Source of the DNA: Branchiostoma belcheri
Taxonomy: Eukaryota; Chordata; Leptocardii; Amphioxiformes; Branchiostomatidae
Assembly (NCBI RefSeq): GCF_001625305.1
Contig: NW_017804242.1
Location: 3,149,687-3,213,686, forward strand
Direction of reading: 5' to 3'
Length of the DNA: 64,000 nucleotides
Part shown: in pieces, positions 57,330-64,000 of the stretch
How positions within the stretch are numbered: position 1 is the first letter of the stretch
Layout of the letters: every line of letters begins with the position of its first letter
Program-made: the position numbers and the translations under genes
Notes under the pieces: model-generated
Told to the model about the DNA's origin: nothing
Seen by the model: only the letters and a program-made list of their open reading frames with translations
Database searches by the model: none

Positions 57330-57454
57330 CATCGGACACCACATCAGCACTAGGGTAACAACAGACATGGAGGTATTACCTCACCCCACGGCAACTTATG
57401 TCCTTTATTATTTGTTCTTAGTAACGGAGTTTAGCAGTCTTTCAGTCCACAACA

Positions 57455-57718
57455 ATGGCTTTACAAACGACTACAAACGGCACTACAAAGATAGGACACG
57501 AAGCTAGGGGACACATCATTGGCTCATCGGTAGCTTTATACAGTGTAGTCATTGTACACATTGTCCTATGCCGGAAGTATATAGAACCTACACAAAAACA
57601 CAACAGATTACTTGAAGAAAGCATTCGTCGTGAAAACGTTTTGATTCTTGTCTGGGTCTCACTTCGTGTTGGCTTTATAACTACGTTGCTAGGTCCTATT
57701 GGTATATATCTGTCGTGA
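57455..57718 (+). CDS. Candidate small two-transmembrane protein (87 aa)
   Basis: Open from an ATG in an ideal context (acaATGG). Two hydrophobic segments, about residues 21-40 (IIGSSVALYSVVIVHIVL) and 63-86 (LILVWVSLRVGFITTLLG), are separated by a charged loop with EPTQKHNRLLEESIRREN. A possible acceptor (tctttcag) lies 10 nt before the ATG. It ends 39 nt before the start codon of the next gene, so it may be a separate small gene, an upstream ORF or part of a dicistronic mRNA. I recognise no family. Confidence 0.4.
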   Translation: MALQTTTNGTTKIGHEARGHIIGSSVALYSVVIVHIVLCRKYIEPTQKHNRLLEESIRRENVLILVWVSLRVGFITTLLGPIGIYLS

Positions 57719-57757
57719 TTCTATCTTGCGGCAGTGCTAGTAGCAACACAGATCGCG

Positions 57758-57783
57758 ATGGGATCGGGAGCGAGCAAGCCAAG
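57758..57783 (+). CDS. Acidic protein exon 1 (myristoylation exon)
   Basis: Encodes MGSGASKP and ends in phase 2 at AG|gtaaga. It joins in frame to the long second exon. Confidence 0.75.
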
Positions 57784-59170
57784 GTAAGACTGTCTTTACT
57801 CCATTGCAAAAACTGCCATAGAATAATAACTTCTGTGGCTAGATTGTTGCCGATATGTTTGAGTCGATCTTAAGACTACCATAAAAAATGTCACTGATAA
57901 TTCTATGGACATCGCCCGTTTTGTTGTTTATGGTACACACGCAAAAAAAACAATAATAATAATAACGTATCCGGCTTTAATACATCTGCCAAATGTGACA
58001 GGCGGTCTCCGCACCAGCAAACGAGCTAAAGATAAATGCATTTTCTTATAGTGTGAATATGGTCTTATATCAATGAAATTTTCGACACTTACTTTCAGAC
58101 CAGTCATGGTTGACCAAGGCAGTCAGACGGTTACCGACTCGACCTCACAAGAACGCCCTAACCAACAGGCGAGCCACCAAGCACGAACGCGTAGCATGCC
58201 GTCCGTAAGGAGTAAAGAGGAGTTTTACAAAGATAATGTCCTAGGAAGTGTTCAGAGCGACCCCTCTGGTGATGTGGAGCAGCCGTGGGCATTGACACAA
58301 CGGGGATTCGACACTTCGTGCGAATCCATTACAGCAGAAACTATGCAACAGGTGCCAACCGAGGAACGCGACGTGCTAGTGGCGCACCATGCGGATCATG
58401 GTAGTACTGCTGATGAGTCGGCTGAGGAGATTTCATCCACCGAGTCGTCTGAGGCTGAAGAAAACGTACAACCTCCGGACGTCGAAGTGTCATCAAGCCC
58501 CGCGGAACAGAAAATGCAGGATCATGACTTGATGAATGCAGCAGAACCGAAATCAGGCAAACCCAAGAAAGAAGAGAGTGTCACTGCAGAAGAAATGGAA
58601 GAGTATGAAGCGAACGAGTCAGCTATCCATCCGGTCAGTTCAGAAGAACCAAATGTGGGCGGAACGAAGGAAGGAGAGAATGGAAGTGCGGACGAAAGTG
58701 AAAACGATGACGCGGAGAGTGAGTCAACCAACAGTTCAGCGAGTACAGATGACTTCAAAACAGACGAAGAGAAGGAAGAAGAAAGCGCAATCTCCTACGG
58801 ATTGGAAGACGGCGAACAGGCAGAGTCAGCCATCCATCTGACCACTACAGAAGACGGTGAGTCTATTCTCTGTCTACATGTTACAAACATCACGAAGATA
58901 GACACTGGCACTGACAGAGACCAGAGCGAACAGGGAGAGAAACAGGCTAAACGTGAAATTGCAAAACTCGAAGGTCAAGTTGAACACACAGACGCACCGC
59001 AGGAAGAAAGAGAAGGGAAACAAGGGGACAACACAGAAGATAGGCCTGGGGAAGAAAATGTCAACGAGAGTGATGAACTTGACAACATCCTTGAGGGGCT
59101 CCTGAGAGATACTGCAATAGTTGAAGACGACAAAGGTAAGCCAAAAGGCTGTGTAAGTTTCGAAGAGTAG
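57758..59170 (+). CDS. Acidic N-myristoylated protein, unknown family
   Basis: Two exons (57758-57783 and 58099-59170) join in phase 2 to 1,098 nt, 365 aa. The N-terminus MGSGASKPRP is a strong N-myristoylation signal. The rest is hydrophilic, Glu/Ser/Asp-rich and probably disordered, with many casein-kinase-2-type sites (SESTNSSASTDD). Two related segments, EANESAIHPVSSEE and EQAESAIHLTTTEDGE, form an internal repeat of about 15 residues. A donor-like gtaagc at 59136 means a longer spliced form is possible; the open frame otherwise stops at 59170. It could be a MARCKS- or GAP43-like membrane-associated acidic protein by composition only. I claim no homology. Confidence 0.7.
58099..59170 (+). 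CDS. Acidic protein exon 2
   Basis: Acceptor ctttcag at 58098. Long acidic open frame with no stop until 59168. Its own ATG further upstream lies in the intron and is not used in this model. Confidence 0.75.
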
Positions 59171-60349
59171 TGCAAGCCTACAATACATCCGACGTTATCG
59201 TCGAAATTGTGAGGGGCGATTTTGGCATGGCATATCCGCCTGATGATGGACATGGTTGTCTTCAAATCATGTATGTTGAGTAACAAACGCTCTAAGATTG
59301 TGTCAATTTTGATTTTTTTTTTTTCATTATGGTTTTTACCGTTATACCAAACACAGGTTCTCAACTTTGCAGCTGTTGTTTGTACCCATACTGTTTTCTC
59401 CACTTTTAATATACGGAAATAATGAAAGAACACAATGTAGTAACGTTACATATAAGTTTATATATATAAAAATACGCACTAGCGTCGCATCCCCGAACTA
59501 CTGAAAAAGATCCTGGATGACTTTGACATTGATGAAAGTTGTTCATTCACATCAAAAACGAAAAGCCTGTTCAAACAACGTATCAACACACTTGACTCTT
59601 TTCATACAACTTTAATACGTCCGGAATAGCTAAAACTACCGGATGTGACTCATTTAATGGCATTTCCTTGTTGCCTTTGGTTGTAACGTCATTCGCGATG
59701 AAGGGTACAATACCCACTAAACCTGTTGGGAATTTCTAATGTATTTATCCTTTCAAGTTTCAAGGCAGGAGAAATACATGGCAATACTCCATTTCTGAGA
59801 ATTTGTCCCCGTCCCGCATTGACTGACTGCTTGCAATATTGTCACTCTCCGCTAAGTGACGCTGTAGAGGCTTCAGTCTCAATTTTGCCCCCAGGTAACC
59901 TTTGTGATTAAGATTAGAATAGCCCATTATGCCGTAGGTACATTTCAAAGTAAACCACATATGGTTGTGTATCAATTAATCGTATGCATAAACCATACAG
60001 ATGTAAACATCTGAAAGAAATCTTCATAACATTACTGTTATATTTAGATACAGATTTCGTCTCTTTTTTTATTTTTAAAGTGCACATTGACACTGCATTT
60101 ACCCGTTTATGGGTCTGGTGGAACATTCCTTCCCCAGCTGACCCCGCATGACCTGTGTCCTGGTTCTCTCGACCAATGAGAGCGCCGTAAATCCAATACG
60201 TCACAGATCAGCTGGTCTACATTGCCTCGGCGTGGTTGACGTTGCCAGGGGAATCCTATGCCAGTTTGACATCACCTCTTTATCCGTCAGCTCGAGTTAC
60301 TAAAATCATTGTAGTGCGTGCTCACATGGTGTGGAAGTCAGTTTGAGCC
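59171..60349 (+). promoter_or_regulatory. Intergenic region and candidate promoter of the next gene
   Basis: The left part is AT-rich and empty. From about 60110 it becomes GC-richer, with a CCAAT box at 60173 (gaccaatgag) and a CRE-like half-site acgtcac at about 60200, 150 nt before the next start codon. Confidence 0.4.
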
Positions 60350-60380
60350 ATGGGTTGTGGTCCTTCATCGAACAAACCAG
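60350..60380 (+). CDS. First exon of a third myristoylated protein
   Basis: Encodes MGCGPSSNKP and ends in phase 1 at CCAG|gtcagt. The context gagccATGG is optimal. The exon is 31 nt and phase 1, exactly like exon 1 of the GLIPR2-like gene. MGCGPS is a myristoylation/palmitoylation signal also found in other families such as stathmin-domain proteins. Without splicing it would read to 60562 (70 aa). Confidence 0.6.
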
Positions 60381-60752
60381 GTCAGTACCAAGTTTTTCTG
60401 GGTAATTTTAATCAGAAAAGTCGAGGGAACATCAGACCAGCGCTCCGCCATGCCCCTATCAGTAGACCCGTCACCCATTCCTCTGTTTCCAGCATTTACA
60501 GCGACGTAGTTTATCCACCAAACAAGTTTATAGCCCAACCTTTGTGCGTGGGTCAGATTTAGAGTGTTTGTCACCTGTGGTAAGTAGAATTTGATAGTGC
60601 GTGCTGTGTAAGCGAGGTCAATTGTTTGAAGAGATACCGGCTAAGCCTTACCCCCGCTCCAGGACTCAACAACTGTTAACAGGTGTTTTTGTACCTGGGC
60701 AACAAGGTGTCCTAGATTTTAGACATCACACATCGCCCTTTCCAAATCTCAG

Positions 60753-60859
60753 GAAATCCTCCTAACACCAACCACTCAGGGAACGGCGGCAGGGCTTCGC
60801 AACCATTTGATTTAGTCATCATTCCAAATTGGTTTTCACGAAAGTTTTTGCTTATGTAA
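60753..60859 (+). CDS. Possible second exon of the MGCGPSS gene
   Basis: Acceptor ccaaatctcag at 60752 joins in phase 1 to the exon at 60350 and gives GNPPNTNHSGNGGRASQPFD, then a stop at 60857, for a total of 45 aa. No homology supports it. True downstream exons may lie beyond the window. Confidence 0.3.
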
Positions 60860-61871
60860 CTTTGATGAAATTGGATCTGAATCTAGGTGCGTTCTGTCGG
60901 TCCAACTGGGCACAGGTGTTTGCCAAGGAGACTCTTGTAGTCTTGAGACGTGGTAGAAGGAACGTCAAGTTGTGATTCTTTACAAATGTCAGAAGTACAA
61001 ACCTATTAGCCATGGAGGAAACAAAACAAAGCTAAACAGAACGTCGTTATTTTGTTTAACTGAAGAAGGTGTGTATAAAAACTCAAAGTAGCGTAACAGA
61101 CACCCTCTTGTTGTGTCACACCTAAAAATCACTCTCTCAAAGGGGCCATTCACTCAGGGTGACATGAGTATATATTTACCACATTTGATGACCTGAAGTT
61201 TGATGAAAAGATTTTGTTACAGCTAAAAGCTACCTGTTTGGCTAGTGATTTTTCTTGTTTATTTGGTAGGATATGTAAATGATAGATTAAATGGGTAACC
61301 CTAGAGACATCCAAACAATCAGATTTTACATGCTGATAGCAGGGGGTCTTGTCATTGGTTACTAGGACCGTAGTCATGATAATTAGTGCAATTTTTGGCT
61401 GATGAAAAATGTTGATAGTAGTGGTTTCTTCTGGGAAATATGGGTGCAGCAGTGGACAGGAAGAATCATAATTATTTGCATAGAATGTCAAACTTCATTA
61501 AGAATGTCACATGGTTCTAAGGAGCGAGCCAAAGAAGCCAGGCGGGTGGTGAGGCCATGTTTGAATAGTCATGACCAGACAACTTTTTGAAGCAGGGGTG
61601 ATTACGGGCCAGTCGGCAGGTCTACGGTTATTTGCACGTGGTAGTCAGGTGTGTCCTACGATCGCGCCGGTAATCCATTCAGCACAAGCGACCCTTTCCT
61701 AGATACACACGACCGCGCTGTATTGTGTCCATCAACAGAACACAACAAACGACAGACATCGGCACCGCTCCCTTTGTACGCGCTTTCTCCGGTGACAGTT
61801 GTTACAGGGCGCCGGACCCACATGTTTATCTCTGTTTTTTTCTGTTCCATGGGAATTCGTCATCCTTAGCC
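60860..61871 (+). other. Stretch without a supported gene
   Basis: Mostly AT-rich and empty up to about 61600, then a GC-richer stretch (61640-61830) with an acceptor-like gttacag at 61806 that may be the 5' UTR of the ORF that follows. Confidence 0.45.
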
Positions 61872-62042
61872 ATGAAATGTTTAAATGGTAAATTTGCGTT
61901 AGTACTCTCAATTACATTTTGCTTGTGGTTTAAAGCAAGTGGCCACCACACTTGTTCCATTCCCTTCAATAAGCGTCCTCGACAAAGTCTCTACTTCCTG
62001 AAAGACCTGAAAGAACGCTACGTGCCGCCTGCCCCAGTTTGA
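61872..62042 (+). CDS. Candidate small secreted peptide precursor (56 aa)
   Basis: The ATG is in a good context (tagccATGA). Residues 1-24 look like a signal peptide: a basic start (MKCLNGK), a hydrophobic core FALVLSITFCLWF and a cleavage-type KASG. The predicted mature part is about 32 residues with one Cys and a basic patch (NKRPRQ), ending KERYVPPAPV. Single exon. The sequence ATG|gtaaat within the first codons could also act as a donor. I recognise no family. Confidence 0.35.
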   Translation: MKCLNGKFALVLSITFCLWFKASGHHTCSIPFNKRPRQSLYFLKDLKERYVPPAPV

Positions 62043-64000
62043 TGGATCATATTTGCCAGGGATTAAGACTTAAACTTCTTAGAGGCAACTTTTGACAGAG
62101 GCTTTTCTGCCCTCAAGTGGATTTTGGGTTGTAGTTCGTAAGAAGGATGTAGGAGCTAATACAGTAATAGGATTGGGACAAATAGAATTAGAGCAATTCC
62201 CCTATACAAAACTCACTCCCCCCTCTGTCCAGTATTACCTCTATAGAATGCTGCTGAACTTTCACAGGGGCATAAGGGAAGAAAAAAGCATGAATGTTAG
62301 GAGGTTAATATGATAAACTCACTAACTGAGATCTTAGTCTTAAATTTCAGTGTCTTTGTTTGTCAGACTCTCAGAGAATATCATTAGGTAACAACACCTA
62401 GGGCTATTCTATGTCAAATGTTTGTAATATGATCAAAACCCACTAGGACTATTCCAATGTCAAAAGTTCAGGGGGCAACTAGGAAGATTTTGATGCCACT
62501 GCCCCAACTTTTATGTTGAAATCCTAATGTTGTCTTTGCTGCCCCCTGAAATATCCATTTCAAATGTGACAGACTGTCAGAGTACATTTTTACACTTCTG
62601 TACAACCTAAACCACTTGATAGAAACAAGGACTCCATTTGCAACAAGTTAAGTTATTACCTTACTGTTAAAGTTGTATTTTTTTGTGGTATCATCAGAAA
62701 AATCTTGAGATGCAAGAAGGGTATTAGGCTACATGCAATCATTAGAGATTTAATGCTACTGAGTGTTCTGTCATTTTCTTGTCATTCCAATTTAGAGCTA
62801 TCATCAGTTATTATTAGTCCTTGCTGGGGGGTAGCAGGCATATCTATGATTATTGTTACCAAACGAAAATTGTACATATAGAAGATAAATGGAAACAACT
62901 AGTACTTTTAATTAACATAATACTGCTTGTGAGTGCTTCATGTATGGCAAGGCTTTTACGGTTGTACGCACTGATCCCTTTGGGACTTGGACATCCCTGA
63001 GATTGACTGGCTGATATTTCAGTTAAAAGCAAAATTGTTTTGGTTTGCAACATTTCTTGGAAACCATTAATACACCCATAGCATAGGCTAAGCCAGTTTA
63101 ATTCCTTGTTTCTCAGATTTGCCCCTATATTTTCATTGTAATTCCTTGCTGAGATTTTTGTAGCTCACCTCTTAGATAACATTGTAACAGCTGAACTGTT
63201 TTATAACACGAACGTTTTATTTCTTAGTTACCCTCAGGTGGGCCATCCACCACCCCCCACTGTATACCCTGGGGGTGACACTAAGTGCCGAACCATTGTC
63301 TGCCCCAAATTTCTTCATAAGAAACAAGTGTTTGTTTACTTGATTACCTGAGCAACAGCAGCGCACCTGTCATCTGTTGTGTCTCGCGGGAACGCCTTGT
63401 CTATAGGCTATTTTGACAGAACTGGATCAGTCTGGATTTATGCTGGGGCCGTACTATATCATGTGGTAAACCACTTAGTGAGAGGATCGGATTTGAGGAC
63501 TAGAGGAATTGGAAGTACAAAATCTTTTTTTAGTGGGAAAGTAGCTGATTTCCCTTGACATTTCTATATATAGAAAATCATCTTGTAGAGTTTGGTAATC
63601 TTCATTCCAAAGTTTTGCATTTTTTGCATCTTTTTGGACATTTTAGTATTGGAGAAATTGAATGGTTGTCCAGTGATGGACTATTTAGCAATAATCATGT
63701 TCAAATTCATATTTTCTGCAACTTTTTTTATCTATTAATGATTTAGAAGATTGTATTGAAGTAAAAATGGTATGTTCATTGTTTTCAATCAATTATCTTG
63801 TCGTGAGTGCCAACACTTACACAAGATATCAATCGTCCGCGGGCCTCAAGATAATCCTTGACCAAGAAAAAAGCATCTCACTTTTGGGATCAGCAAGTGA
63901 CCCAAATGCACCGTGGCACACAAAAGGGTTAACTACATCAACAACCGATCGATTCAAAGAAAAAGAATGCACAGCGGTCGCCGCATTAATTTTTCATAAC
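62043..64000 (+). other. Right end of the window, no supported gene
   Basis: AT-rich with only short ORFs. A possible exon with acceptor ccctcag at 63238 reads GHPPPPTVYPGGDTKCRTIV, but no donor or partner exon is convincing. A fragment of a further gene cannot be excluded. Confidence 0.4.

Noticed and set aside
58975-59433. 152-codon minus-strand ORF opposite the acidic protein
   Set aside because: Complement of Glu/Lys-rich low-complexity codons, which gives Ser/Leu-rich shadow frames.
63239-63350. Proline-rich candidate exon near the right edge
   Set aside because: The acceptor is good but two phases are open, no donor is convincing and no partner exon was found.

Overview
The window looks like animal genomic DNA, most likely from a cephalochordate (amphioxus, Branchiostoma). 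All genes are split by GT-AG introns and are close relatives of vertebrate genes. The introns are kilobase-sized and full of short inverted-repeat elements, and there is an assembly gap of N at 23939-24169. The species call is an inference from gene content and repeat texture; I could not run a search. Every gene I can support is on the + strand.

Region 1 (1-37.4 kb) is one large gene for protein kinase N (PKN/PRK). I could join 23 exons in frame from 457 to 33861 (3,096 nt, 1,031 codons plus stop). They give three HR1 repeats (Rho-binding coiled coils), a C2-like domain, a proline/serine linker, an AGC kinase domain and the PKN C-tail. Intron 2 is 14.3 kb and holds most of the mobile-element relics: a CAGTG-ended hAT-like element and its short derivative, a TTAA-flanked MITE, and a GGCCATG-ended MITE between 66-78 bp direct repeats. 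Other introns contain candidate unannotated exons: a 48-codon symmetric cassette inside HR1c and a 9-codon duplicate of the start of exon 15. Downstream of the stop lies a tandem duplication of 2.2 kb whose second copy carries two internal deletions.

Region 2 (37.9-46 kb) holds a BRINP-like gene (six exons, 710 aa, signal peptide plus MACPF domain) with a CpG-rich candidate upstream exon near 38 kb and a decayed copy of part of its exon 5 downstream of the gene.

Region 3 (47-50 kb) has a tRNA-derived SINE-like repeat followed by a five-exon gene for a 166-aa four-transmembrane protein of the CD20/MS4A type. From 49.8 to 53.3 kb there is no convincing coding sequence, but there is an oligo(T) insertion with perfect 14-bp target duplications.

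Region 4 (53.3-64 kb) is a run of small genes that start with N-myristoylation-type first exons: a GLIPR2/GAPR-1-like CAP protein (MGCLSSK...), an acidic 365-aa protein (MGSGASK...) and a third first exon (MGCGPSS...) whose downstream exons are uncertain. Two further small ORFs, a two-helix membrane protein at 57455 and a candidate secreted peptide at 61872, are tentative. I see no rRNA gene, true tRNA gene or CRISPR array.
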